Origin: Chondrus crispus
Lineage: Eukaryota; Rhodophyta; Florideophyceae; Gigartinales; Gigartinaceae
Length of the DNA stretch: 36,878 nt
Assembly: GCF_000350225.1 (NCBI RefSeq)
Contig: NW_005178513.1
Coordinates: 1-36,878 of the forward strand
Direction of reading: 5' to 3'
Position numbers and translations under genes: made by a program. The notes under the pieces are model-generated. The model was not told the DNA's origin. It saw only the letters and a program-made list of their open reading frames with translations, and ran no database searches. Positions 6,778 to 19,153 of this stretch are shown here, one piece after another. Numbering within the stretch: position 1 is the first letter of the stretch; the number at the start of each line of letters is the position of its first letter.

Positions 6778-9700
6778 TCACATGCTTTTATCAGAAGTAG
6801 CTACTGCAAGCCCTAGAAGTTCTACAAACTTCTGGAACAGAACTCGCCCAAGTGCTTTCGTCAGGATATCTGCAGGCATGGAAGTGGTCGGGCAATGCGA
6901 CAAAGAAATGACGTTTCTCTTAATTGCATCTCGTACATAGTGGTATTTCACATCAACATGTTTGTTACGACGGTTGACCGATTCATTCTCTGCATACGAA
7001 ATAGTCCCTGCATTGTCACACCCCATCATAATGGTGGGATCAGAATCAAGTCCAAGAACATCAGCAACCACTTGACGCAACCAAGTCGCCTCCTTACACG
7101 CTTCACATAGTGCAATGTACTCAGCTTCACACGTCGAAGTTGCAACCACAGTCTGTTTCCGGGAACTCCAACTGATCGCTCCACCGCAGAACTTGAAAAC
7201 ATATCCGCTGGTCGACTTGCGAGAGTCTGAACAACCGGCCCAGTCAGCATCACTGAAGCCGAACAACTCTGGCGATTTAGATTTATTGTCAAACACGATT
7301 CCTAAGTTTCGAGTCCCTTGCACGTATCGCATTACCCGTTTCACACCTGCCCAGTGTGACTCACATGGGTTGGCAGAATGTTGAGAAAGCTTTCCAATCG
7401 CATATGCCAAGTCTGGACGAGTGCCAACCATCAAGTACATCAGGGATCCCACTGCCTCGCGATACGGTACATTTGTTTCGGAGTCGTTTTCGGTTGAAAT
7501 CGTGGTTGTGTGACCTTGTTCCATTGGAGTCAGAGAGGGGTTGGGTTACACGTTGACATTCCAAAACGCTCAAGCACTTTTGATGCATACTTAGTTTGAG
7601 TGAGACTCAACGTCTTGGCGCTGCGATCCCTTTCAATTTCAAGACCAATGCAGACTTTTGCTTTACCAAGGTCTTTCATCTCAAACCGTTTATTAAGCTC
7701 CCCCTTCATCCATTTGATAGCATCGATATCACTACCGGCGAGTAACAAGTCATCGACATAAAGTGCAATCAGCATGATAGTGTTACCGATGCGTTTAATG
7801 AAGAGACAAGGATCACTACGCGAAGTCTCGAATCCCAATTCACCAATTAAGAAATCATTCACTTTGGCATGCCATTGACGATGTGCTTGTTTAAGATCGT
7901 AAAGTGCTTTCAAAAGTTTGCACACGTGATCACTTTTGCTTTTGTCAATGCACCCTTCGGGTTGCTCCATGTAGATGTCTTCATCCAAGTCGCCGTTCAA
8001 AAACGCAGTGACGACATCCATCTGATGAAGTTCGAGATCATAATGAGCAACTAAAGCAAGAAGTAGACGAATAGTGGTAAACTTTATGACAGGGGCATAT
8101 GTCTCAGTATAGTCAAGACCTTGCACTTGCTGGAATCCACGAGCAACAAGTCTGGCTTTTGCACTTTCAACTATATTGCCATTTGCATCAGGCAGTTGCT
8201 TGACATTGAAAACCCATCGAGATGTCAAGATGTTTGACACCTCAGATGGAGGAACAAGTTTCCAAGTCCGATTCTTGGTCTGCGAGGCAAGTTCTTTGTC
8301 AATGCCGGTCTGCCAAAATGCAGCTCTAGGACCGTTGGTTGCCTGTTTGAAAGTGTTGCGACCTTCAATAGCGACATGCGCATGTGAAAGAAGAGCAGCT
8401 GCAAAGTTGCTCCTCCACCATGATCCGGGAGGTCTGCTGACTCGAGACGATCTTCGCACAGCTGGAATCGGAGTTGGAGGGGTGACATTCGGATTTTCGA
8501 CGGCAGTTGGTACATCATCTTCATCTTCATCATTCTCACTTACAGAATGAGCGCCATCGTTTTCAAGAACCTCCTCCGAAACTTCATCCTCTTCAGAACC
8601 GACCTCATTCGTATTTGGGGTATCGGCTTCATTCCCATTGTCGCCATCGAGCAGTACAACGTCAACATCAGAGTTGATGGAATCACTTTCGTGTGCAGGA
8701 ATGTCATGTATACCACATGTCGATTCATCAAACTTGACATCCCGTGACACAACAATTTTATTCAACTCTCCGTCCCAAAGTTTGTATGCCTTACTGCATT
8801 GCGAGTACCCAAGAAACATCGCTTCACGCGCTCGCAAGTCCAGCTTACGGAGCTCTAATTTTGGTAATGTATACCAACACTTTGACCCAAATACTCGCAA
8901 ATGGCCAACATTTGGAGTGGAATTCATCCAAATGTGGTGCGGAGTTGCATTAACGGGCAAAGTGCGTGAAGTAACTCGATTACGTACATATACCGAAGTG
9001 GCAAGAGCCTCGGCCCAGAATCGCTTACTGACCTGTTTATGAGAAAGCATTGAGTGGACGAGATCAATCAAAGTTCGATTTAAACGTTCAGCAACACCGT
9101 TTTGTTCAGGGGTGTACGCCGTTGTGAGTTGGTGCTGCGTACCGTTTAAATCTAGATGCGACTTGAATTCCGTCGACAAGTACTCTCCCCCTCGATCAGT
9201 GCGAAGCACCTTTACTTTGCGACCAGTGTGGGTTTGAGCCAACTTTTCATACAACTTGTATTTTGCAAACGCCTCAGATTTATATCTCATCGTGTACACA
9301 ACTACCCAGTTGGAGTGATCATCTACAAATGTAATGAAGCATCTCGAACCACCAATGGACTGTACTTCGAGCGGACCGCAAACGTCAGAATGTACCAAGT
9401 CAAGACAGTTCTGTGCTCGAGACGATGATCGCTGTTTTGGGATTACTGATCGCGTTGCTTTGCCAAACACACACGCAGGACAAATGGGAGAGTGATTGTC
9501 AGACTTCGGATTCATTGCACTGATGACATCGCTTTGACGAACGTTGATGCCACTTACCACATTATTGTGAATCATTGATGCGATTCCTTGTACATTAACA
9601 TGGGCCATGCGTTCATGTAGCGTCTGCATGGTAACTACGTGAGAAGAAAAGGTTTCATTCATGACGTCAAGTATGTACAAATCCCCAACTTGACTCGCTG

Positions 9701-10892
9701 TGGCAACTACAGTTGGTCCTGTAGTAACGCGGTATTTCTCATTTTCAAATGACACTTGCAAACCCTTTGAAACCATTTGGGTAACAGACAGTAGCGAGTA
9801 TCCGAAATCAGGGACATGCAAAACGTTTGACAATTTGCAAGGATGTGGACTACCGTTGACGTTCAACATGAGTTCTACCTCGCCGCGACCAGCGACATTA
9901 GCTCTAGCCTTCGTGCCCATCTCGACTGATCCAGATTGCATCTGTTCATACGTAACGAACAAAGAGCGATCAAACGTAATGTGAGCGCTGCAACCGGAAT
10001 CGACAAGCCATGACCTTGCGTTTGCAGCCCTGTTTTCTGGAGTGGAAGTCGAAAGCAAGCAAGTAAAGTTACTCTCTGCAAAGGCAGCAGTAGAATTGTC
10101 ATTTCGAGAAACGAATGCACTTGGCTTCAAGGCAGTGTTGCGTGACCGAAACCCATCTGGCGGCGCAGGTCGGCGCCCATTCACGTCCTTGCCCCAGCAA
10201 TGCGCTGCAGTATGCCCATGTCTGTTGCAATTCGTACATTTCATATCGCGTCGAATAGGCATACGATTGACAAGTGCAGGTGCATGTGGTGATGAAGCAG
10301 AAGCGGTCTTCATGCTTTCTCGTTGTTCTTCTTGCAGCAGACGACTCTTCACAAACTCGAGTCCAAACACTTTATCTTCATTGCCAAGTGCGTCAAGAGC
10401 AACAATCAGGTTATCGAATCGTGGAGGCAAGCCATTCAACACAGCCATTGCAATTTCTTTATCGTCAATCTCAACACTCATTGACTGCAATCTGGCAGCA
10501 AGTTGCTTCACACGATTGATGAACACGAGCACTTTCTCGGATGGGAGCATGGATACCGTGTGAAAGTCGCGACGCGCGGCAAGTTTGTTGAGCAAAGTAT
10601 GACGCTCAAACACATTCAGAATTGCTTCCCATGTCTCTTTCGCACTGCTACACTCTCGCACATGGTGCAAGTAGTCATCAGAAAGCGTGAGTCCGATGAC
10701 TGCCTTTGCTTTTGCGTCACCACGGATCCATTTTCTCCGGTCATCTGACGTCGCATTCTCCGGGATATCATCTAAAACGTATTGATCGACATCTCGGAGA
10801 GCAAGCAGTAGCTCGATTTTCTGCTTCCAGATGTAAAAGTTAGATGCGGTCAGCTTCTCGATTCTGACCGATCCAGAGCTTTGGTCATCCAT
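6778..10892 (-). pseudogene. Gag-Pol of A2, disrupted by a 5-bp insertion
   Basis: Same polyprotein as A1 and read from the equivalent ATG at 10892. Gag, protease, integrase and RT through YVDD are open. Near 7537-7547 the sequence GGGGTT is followed by an extra GGGTT-type 5-mer that is absent from A1, A5 and C. The frame shifts and stops at 7530 after the RT thumb region, and the RNase H part continues in another frame to 6778. The product would lack RNase H. Coding differences from A1 include Q27E, Y518C and F341L. A programmed shift is unlikely because a +5 insertion is not a known recoding signal and the intact relatives lack it. Confidence 0.92.
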
Positions 10893-12004
10893 TTCGCCGA
10901 ATGGATGTACCCTTGGAGTATACAAGGTCTTCTGTTCCGGGATCCCAAGCCGTTAACCGATAGTCAACACAATGGCAAGCCCACCCGTATAAGAAGTTTG
11001 TAGCGATTACTCGGAAACGTTCTTGGTGCTTGTTCCCGGCGGAGTGGAACAAGCGTATTCTTCTTAAAAATGCCTTAGGGCGCTACCCCTGTATGTCGGC
11101 CAGTGTAGGTCTTTCGACTGTGAACTAAATCAAACGTGCCACGAGTAAGCACAACACTTTGCCTGTAGACGAACCTGGACTTTTGGTCACTACGGCGAAC
11201 GGTCCCTGCAACCGAAATCGGCTTGTCCAAACTTGATACGGTACTACCCCAATGAGGTTCCCCACAACACGAGAATGAAACTGCCTTCGTCGTACTCGTG
11301 TGATTTGTTCACAATCACGCCTAGGGTCACCCTCTTCCGTGCGAACTTAATCAAGGTACGCGACCTTATACACGTATAGTGAGAGGTTCAGTGTTTAGGC
11401 ACGTATTCTCTTCACCCAGGGGACCGAAGTCGTATCTATAGGGCTAATACCGAGAGCGTTACTCACACCGCCGACGCACCTCCCGAAGGCAGAGTGCCGA
11501 TCGACTAGACCAGTACACTGTGATCCTCCCCGAGGATCAGTGTTTCGTCTCTCGACGATTCTTGGTCGGACCCTCGCTCAAGTCAGATTTCCAATGGCAC
11601 AAGCCTTTCACCAAGAGCGAGGGTATCGGTAGCTACGACGATCACCGGCGTGATCGAAGGGCAGTCTTCTTGGATTGATATGGTACGTTGGCGACTAGGG
11701 ACTATACCCACAGCTCACACAACGATTGCCAAGACCAAGCTGCAACAGACACGAAGAAGATCCACCAAGTTGAAACGACAGCAGGTAGACGGAGACGAAC
11801 GACCAAGATGATAACGACAGCAAGTAGACGACGATAGAATAAAACGAACGACGGCGGCGATGAAAACGGCGGCGGAAACGACAGCAGAAACCAAAACGAG
11901 AACGACAGCGGACACCAAAACGAGAACGACAGCAGAAACAAACACGAAAACGGCAGCAGAAACTGAGAACAATCACTCACACAGCGGAACAATAACGTTG
12001 CACT
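10893..12004 (-). promoter_or_regulatory. Leader of A2
   Basis: Nearly identical to the A1 leader, including the hairpins and the 24-bp repeats. A single difference seen near 11177 does not create a sense ATG. The PBS is at 12005-12015 and the PBS-borne uORF runs 12011-11973 on the minus strand. Confidence 0.65.
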
Positions 12005-12015
12005 GGCCCATAACC

Positions 12016-12954
12016 TACTGGAAGGTTAGCGGGGCAAAGAGAAATCGAAGGACGGTTGATGAGGTCAAGTTGAAGGATTGGGTACCGATTTACTTCGAGT
12101 CGCCAACTTCTGGCGCTACTTATACACTTCTGCCATCTTCTCGAACTCTACTACCAAACGCTACGACACACATACTACAAATGTATTGGCTCTAACACAT
12201 GTGCCCGTCTTGCTACTCAGCCAAACTGGCGATGGCCCAACAAACATGACAGAAAACCGCCTTACGAATTACCACTGTCATGACGGAGAAATTAGTAAGG
12301 CAGTACAACAAAGCACAGCAAAGCACAAATTCCCTTACTATTCCAAATCCAGCGTGGCACAAATTCGTAAGGCACGTTTACAGCTCACACGTTGCCTTAC
12401 GAATTCAAATCAATCCTGCAATGACTGTTTACAGCGCACACGTTGCCTTATGAATCTGAATCTCTCGTGAGGTCCTGTCCACTGTGCATTAAAACAGTGC
12501 ACATTTTTCCTTACGAATTGAAAACTCGCGCAACGGTATCTTTGTGTCCTGCTGTACCCGTGCTGCACTCCATGGACGCTGTAAACCTTTGGCACGTGCC
12601 AGGCACCCGCCACCAAGGTTCTATACTTTGTCTGTAAGACTGCAGGCGTACTGTACGCGTCCGACAGTGTAATGAGGACATGTGTCCAGGTCATACACGT
12701 GTCGGGCGAAGAAAATGAGACATGCTCTGATTGTACTGTACACCGCAACAGTGTACATATTTCACACGTGTACACGTTGAAAACCAAACTTGCTCCTGAA
12801 GTACTGTAGAGTGCAACCGTGTACAGAAATGACATGTGTACACGTTGAAAATCAAACTTGCTCAGTTCGTCACGCGGAGTGTTTTCGATTTTACACGTGT
12901 CAAACCTGTCGTTGTGTGTCATGCATATCAGCATGTGGTCGTAGAATTACAACA
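12016..12954 (-). repeat. Complete family A LTR shared by A2 and A3
   Basis: 939 bp with the same TG...TA ends, ACACGTGT array, CCTTACGAATT cluster and terminal hairpin as the LTR at 5828-6766. I noticed only an isolated difference from it near 12553. Confidence 0.92.
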
Positions 12955-12965
12955 CTCCCCCTCGA

Positions 12966-15900
12966 TCACATGCTTTTATCAGAAGTAGCTACTGCAAGCC
13001 CTAGAAGTTCTACAAACTTCTGGAACAGAACTCGCCCAAGTGCTTTCGTCAGGATATCTGCAGGCATGGAAGTGGTCGGGCAATGCGACAAAGAAATGAC
13101 GTTTCTCTTAATTGCATCTCGTACATAGTGGTATTTCACATCAACATGTTTGTTACGACGGTTGACCGATTCATTCTCTGCATACGAAATAGTCCCTGCA
13201 TTGTCACACCCCATCATAATGGTGGGATCAGAATCAAGTCCAAGAACATCAGCAACCACTTGACGCAACCAAGTCGCCTCCTTACACGCTTCACATAGTG
13301 CAATGTACTCAGCTTCACACGTCGAAGTTGCAACCACAGTCTGTTTCCGGGAACTCCAACTGATCGCTCCACCGCAGAACTTGAAAACATATCCGCTGGT
13401 CGACTTGCGAGAGTCTGAACAACCGGCCCAGTCAGCATCACTGAAGCCGAACAACTCTGGCGATTTAGATTTATTGTCAAACACGATTCCTAAGTTTCGA
13501 GTCCCTTGCACGTATCGCATTACCCGTTTCACACCTGCCCAGTGTGACTCACATGGGTTGGCAGAATGTTGAGAAAGCTTTCCAATCGCATATGCCAAGT
13601 CTGGACGAGTGCCAACCATCAAGTACATCAGGGATCCCACTGCCTCGCGATACGGTACATTTGTTTCGGAGTCGTTTTCGGTTGAAATCGTGGTTGTGTG
13701 ACCTTGTTCCATTGGAGTCAGAGAGGGGTTGGGTTACACGTTGACATTCCAAAACGCTCAAGCACTTTTGATGCATACTTAGTTTGAGTGAGACTCAACG
13801 TCTTGGCGCTGCGATCCCTTTCAATTTCAAGACCAATGCAGACTTTTGCTTTACCAAGGTCTTTCATCTCAAACCGTTTATTAAGCTCCCCCTTCATCCA
13901 TTTGATAGCATCGATATCACTACCGGCGAGTAACAAGTCATCGACATAAAGTGCAATCAGCATGATAGTGTTACCGATGCGTTTAATGAAGAGACAAGGA
14001 TCACTACGCGAAGTCTCGAATCCCAATTCACCAATTAAGAAATCATTCACTTTGGCATGCCATTGACGATGTGCTTGTTTAAGATCGTAAAGTGCTTTCA
14101 AAAGTTTGCACACGTGATCACTTTTGCTTTTGTCAATGCACCCTTCGGGTTGCTCCATGTAGATGTCTTCATCCAAGTCGCCGTTCAAAAACGCAGTGAC
14201 GACATCCATCTGATGAAGTTCGAGATCATAATGAGCAACTAAAGCAAGAAGTAGACGAATAGTGGTAAACTTTATGACAGGGGCATATGTCTCAGTATAG
14301 TCAAGACCTTGCACTTGCTGGAATCCACGAGCAACAAGTCTGGCTTTTGCACTTTCAACTATATTGCCATTTGCATCAGGCAGTTGCTTGACATTGAAAA
14401 CCCATCGAGATGTCAAGATGTTTGACACCTCAGATGGAGGAACAAGTTTCCAAGTCCGATTCTTGGTCTGCGAGGCCAGTTCTTTGTCAATGCCGGTCTG
14501 CCAAAATGCAGCTCTAGGACCGTTGGTTGCCTGTTTGAAAGTGTTGCGACCTTCAATAGCGACATGCGCATGTGAAAGAAGAGCAGCTGCAAAGTTGCTC
14601 CTCCACCATGATCCGGGAGGTCTGCTGACTCGAGACGATCTTCGCACAGCTGGAGTCGGAGTTGGAGGGGTGACATTCGGATTTTCGACGGCAGTTGGTA
14701 CATCATCTTCATCTTCATCATTCTCACTTACAGAATGAGCGCCATCGTTTTCAAGAACCTCCTCCGAAACTTCATCCTCTTCAGAACCGACCTCATTCGT
14801 ATTTGGGGTATCGGCTTCATTCCCATTGTCGCCATCGAGCAGTACAACGTCAACATCAGAGTTGATGGAATCACTTTCGTGTGCAGGAATGTCATGTATA
14901 CCACATGTCGATTCATCAAACTTGACATCCCGTGACACAACAATTTTATTCAACTCTCCGTCCCAAAGTTTGTATGCCTTACTGCATTGCGAGTACCCAA
15001 GAAACATCGCTTCACGCGCTCGCAAGTCCAGCTTACGGAGCTCTAATTTTGGTAATGTATACCAACACTTTGACCCAAATACTCGCAAATGGCCAACATT
15101 TGGAGTGGAATTCATCCAAATGTGGTGCGGAGTTGCATTAACGGGCAAAGTGCGTGAAGTAACTCGATTACGTACATATACCGAAGTGGCAAGAGCCTCG
15201 GCCCAGAATCGCTTACTGACCTGTTTATGAGAAAGCATTGAGTGGACGAGATCAATCAAAGTTCGATTTAAACGTTCAGCAACACCGTTTTGTTCAGGGA
15301 TGTACGCCGTTGTGAGTTGGTGCTGCGTACCGTTTAAATCTAGATGCGACTTGAATTCCGTCGACAAGTACTCTCCCCCTCGATCAGTGCGAAGCACCTT
15401 TACTTTGCGACCAGTGTGGGTTTGAGCCAACTTTTCATACAACTTGTATTTTGCAAACGCCTCAGATTTATATCTCATCGTGTACACAACTACCCAGTTG
15501 GAGTGATCATCTACAAATGTAATGAAGTATCTCGAACCACCAATGGACTGTACTTCGAGCGGACCGCAAACGTCAGAATGTACCAAGTCAAGACAGTTCT
15601 GTGCTCGAGACGATGATCGCTGTTTTGGGATTACTGATCGCGTTGCTTTGCCAAACACACACGCAGGACAAATGGGAGAGTGATTGTCAGACTTCGGATT
15701 CATTGCACTGATGACATCGCTTTGACGAACGTTGATGCCACTTACCACATTATTGTGAATCATTGATGCGATTCCTTGTACATTAACATGGGCCATGCGT
15801 TCATGTAGCGTCTGCAGGGTAACTACGTGAGAAGAAAAGGTTTCATTCATGACGTCAAGTATGTACAAATCCCCAACTTGACTCGCTGTGACAACTACAG

Positions 15901-17080
15901 TTGGTCCTGTAGTAACGCGGTATTTCTCATTTTCAAATGACACTTGCAAACCCTTTGAAACCATTTGGGTAACAGACAGTAGCGAGTATCCGAAATCAGG
16001 GACATGCAAAACGTTTGACAATTTGCAAGGATGTGGACTACCGTTGACGTTCAACATGAGTTCTACCTCGCCGCGACCAGCGACATTAGCTCTAGCCTTC
16101 GTGCCCATCTCGACTGATCCAGATTGCATCTGTTCATACGTAACGAACAAAGAGCGATCAAACGTAATGTGAGCGCTGCAACCGGAATCGACAAGCCATG
16201 ACCTTGCGTTTGCAGCCCTCTTTTCTGGAGTGGAAGTCGAAAGCAAGCAAGTAAAGTTACTCTCTGCAAAGGCAGCAGTAGAATTGTCATTTCGAGAAAC
16301 GAATGCACTTGGCTTCAAGGCAGTGTTGCGTGACCGAAACCCATCTGGCGGCGCAGGTCGGCGCCCATTCACGTCCTTGCCGCAGCAATGCGCTGCAGTA
16401 TGCCCATGTCTGTTGCAATTCGTACATTTCATATCGCGTCGAATAGGCATACGATTGACAAGTGCAGGTGCATGTGGTGATGAAGCAGAAGCGGTCTTCA
16501 TGCTTTCTCGTTGTTCTTCTTGCAGCAGACGACTCTTCACAAACTCGAGTCCAAACACTTTATCTTCATTGCCAAGTGCGTCAAGAGCAACAATCAGGTT
16601 ATCGAATCGTGGAGGCAAGCCATTCAACACAGCCATTGCAATTTCTTTATCGTCAATCTCAACACTCATTGACTGCAATCTGGCAGCAAGTTGCTTCACA
16701 CGATTGATGAACACGAGCACTTTCTCGGATGGGAGCATGGATACCGTGTGAAAGTCGCGACGCGCGGCAAGTTTGTTGAGCAAAGTATGACGCTCAAACA
16801 CATTCAGAATTGCTTCCCATGTCTCTTTCGCACTGCTACACTCTCGCACATGGTGCAAGTAGTCATCAGAAAGCGTGAGTCCGATGACTGCCTTTGCTTT
16901 TGCGTCACCACGGATCCATTTTCTCCGGTCATCTGACGTCGCATTCTCCGGGATATCATCTAAAACGTATTGATCGACATCTCGGAGAGCAAGCAGTAGC
17001 TGGATTTTCTGCTTCCAGATGTAAAAGTTAGATGCGGTCAGCTTCTCGATTCTGACCGATCCAGAGCTTTGGTCATCCAT
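12966..17080 (-). pseudogene. Gag-Pol of A3, same 5-bp insertion
   Basis: Read from the ATG at 17080. The shared insertion lies near 13725-13735 and ends the upstream frame at 13718; RNase H follows out of frame down to 12966. Differences include W233C beside the zinc knuckle, T594I next to the integrase active site and I809T, all shared with A4. Q27 and Y518 match A1, while L341 matches A2. Catalytic residues of protease, integrase and RT are retained in the first frame. Confidence 0.92.
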
Positions 17081-18192
17081 TTCGCCGAATGGATGTACCC
17101 TTGGAGTATACAAGGTCTTCTGTTCCGGGATCCCAAGCCGTTAACCGATAGTCAACACAATGGCAAGCCCACCCGTATAAGAAGTTTGTAGCGATTACTC
17201 GGAAACGTTCTTGGTGCTTGTTCCCGGCGGAGTGGAACAAGCGTATTCTTCTTAAAAATGCCTTAGGGCGCTACCCCTGTATGTCGGCCAGTGTGGGTCT
17301 TTCGACTGTGAACTAAATCAAACGTGCCACGAGTAAGCACAACACTTTGCCTGTAGACGAACCAGGACTTTTGGTCACTACGGCGAACGGTCCCTGCAAC
17401 CGAAATCGGCTTGTCCAAACTTGATACGGTACTACCCCAATGAGGTTCCCCACAACACGAGAATGAAACTGCCTTCGTCGTACTCGTGTGATTTGTTCAC
17501 AATCACGCCTAGGGTCACCCTCTTCCGTGCGAACTTAATCAAGGTACGCGACCTTATACACGTATAGTGAGAGGTTCAGTGTTTAGGCACGTATTCTCTT
17601 CACCCAGGGGACCGAAGTCGTATCTATAGGGCTAATACCGAGAGCGTTACTCACACCGCCGACGCACCTCCCGAAGGCAGAGTGCCGATCGACTAGACCA
17701 GTACACTGTGATCCTCCCCGAGGATCAGTGTTTCGTCTCTCGACGATTCTTGGTCGGACCCTCGCTCAAGTCAGATTTCCAATGGCACAAGCCTTTCACC
17801 AAGAGCGAGGGTATCGGTAGCTACGACGATCACCGGCGTGATCGAAGGGCAGTCTTCTTGGATTGATATGGTACGTTGGCGACTAGGGACTATACCCACA
17901 GCTCACACAACGATTGCCAAGACCAAGCTGCAACAGACACGAAGAAGATCCACCAAGTTGAAACGACAGCAGGTAGACGGAGACGAACGACCAAGATGAT
18001 AACGACAGCAAGTAGACGACGATAGAATAAAACGAACGACGGCGGCGATGAAAACGGCGGCGGAAACGACAGCAGAAACCAAAACGAGAACGACAGCGGA
18101 CACCAAAACGAGAACGACAGCAGAAACAAACACGAAAACGGCAGCAGAAACTGAGAACAATCACTCACACAGCGGAACAATAACGTTGCACT
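17081..18192 (-). promoter_or_regulatory. Leader of A3
   Basis: Same ATG-free, hairpin-rich leader as in A1. One difference was noticed near 17295. The PBS is at 18193-18203. Confidence 0.65.
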
Positions 18193-18203
18193 GGCCCATA
18201 ACC

Positions 18204-19142
18204 TACTGGAAGGTTAGCGGGGCAAAGAGAAATCGAAGGACGGTTGATGAGGTCAAGTTGAAGGATTGGGTACCGATTTACTTCGAGTCGCCAACTTCTG
18301 GCGCTACTTATACACTTCTGCCATCTTCTCGAACTCTACTACCAAACGCTACGACACACATACTACAAATGTATTGGCTCTAACACATGTGCCCGTCTTG
18401 CTACTCAGCCAAACTGGCGATGGCCCAACAAACATGACAGAAAACCGCCTTACGAATTACCACTGTCATGACGGAGAAATTAGTAAGGCAGTACAACAAA
18501 GCACAGCAAAGCACAAATTCCCTTACTATTCCAAATCCAGCGTGGCACAAATTCGTAAGGCACGTTTACAGCTCACACGTTGCCTTACGAATTCAAATCA
18601 ATCCTGCAATGACTGTTTACAGCGCACACGTTGCCTTATGAATCTGAATCTCTCGTGAGGTCCTGTCCACTGTGCATTAAAACAGTGCACATTTTTCCTT
18701 ACGAATTGAAAACTCGCGCAACGGTATCTTTGTGTCCTGCTGTACCCGTGCTGCACTCCATGGACGCTGTAAACCTTTTGCACGTGCCAGGCACCCGCCA
18801 CCAAGGTTCTATACTTTGTCTGTAAGACTGCAGGCGTACTGTACGCGTCCGACAGTGTAATGAGGACATGTGTCCAGGTCATACACGTGTCGGGCGAAGA
18901 AAATGAGACATGCTCTGATTGTACTGTACACCGCAACAGTGTACATATTTCACACGTGTACACGTTGAAAACCAAACTTGCTCCTGAAGTACTGTAGAGT
19001 GCAACCGTGTACAGAAATGACATGTGTACACGTTGAAAATCAAACTTGCTCAGTTCGTCACGCGGAGTGTTTTCGATTTTACACGTGTCAAACCTGTCGT
19101 TGTGTGTCATGCATATCAGCATGTGGTCGTAGAATTACAACA
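18204..19142 (-). repeat. Complete family A LTR shared by A3 and A4
   Basis: 939 bp, with the ends and motifs of the other LTRs. A private base change lies near 18779 (TTTTG in place of TTTGG). Confidence 0.92.
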
Positions 19143-19153
19143 CTCCCCCTCGA

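Larger units (their letters stand above)
5828..12954 (-). mobile_element. Copia-type retrotransposon A2 (frameshifted)
   Basis: Unit made of 5' LTR 12016-12954, PBS 12005-12015, leader 10893-12004, broken gag-pol 6778-10892, purine tract 6767-6776 and 3' LTR 5828-6766. It shares both LTRs with its neighbours. The cis-acting sites look intact, so it could in principle be mobilised by proteins from another copy. Confidence 0.92.
12016..19142 (-). mobile_element. Copia-type retrotransposon A3 (frameshifted)
   Basis: Unit made of 5' LTR 18204-19142, PBS 18193-18203, leader 17081-18192, broken gag-pol 12966-17080, purine tract 12955-12964 and 3' LTR 12016-12954. The layout and 6188-bp period equal those of A2. 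Confidence 0.92.

Noticed and set aside
7524..7550. Programmed frameshift separating RNase H from RT in A2-A4
   Set aside because: It is a 5-bp duplication-like insertion absent from A1, A5 and C, with no slippery site recognised. A simple mutation explains it.
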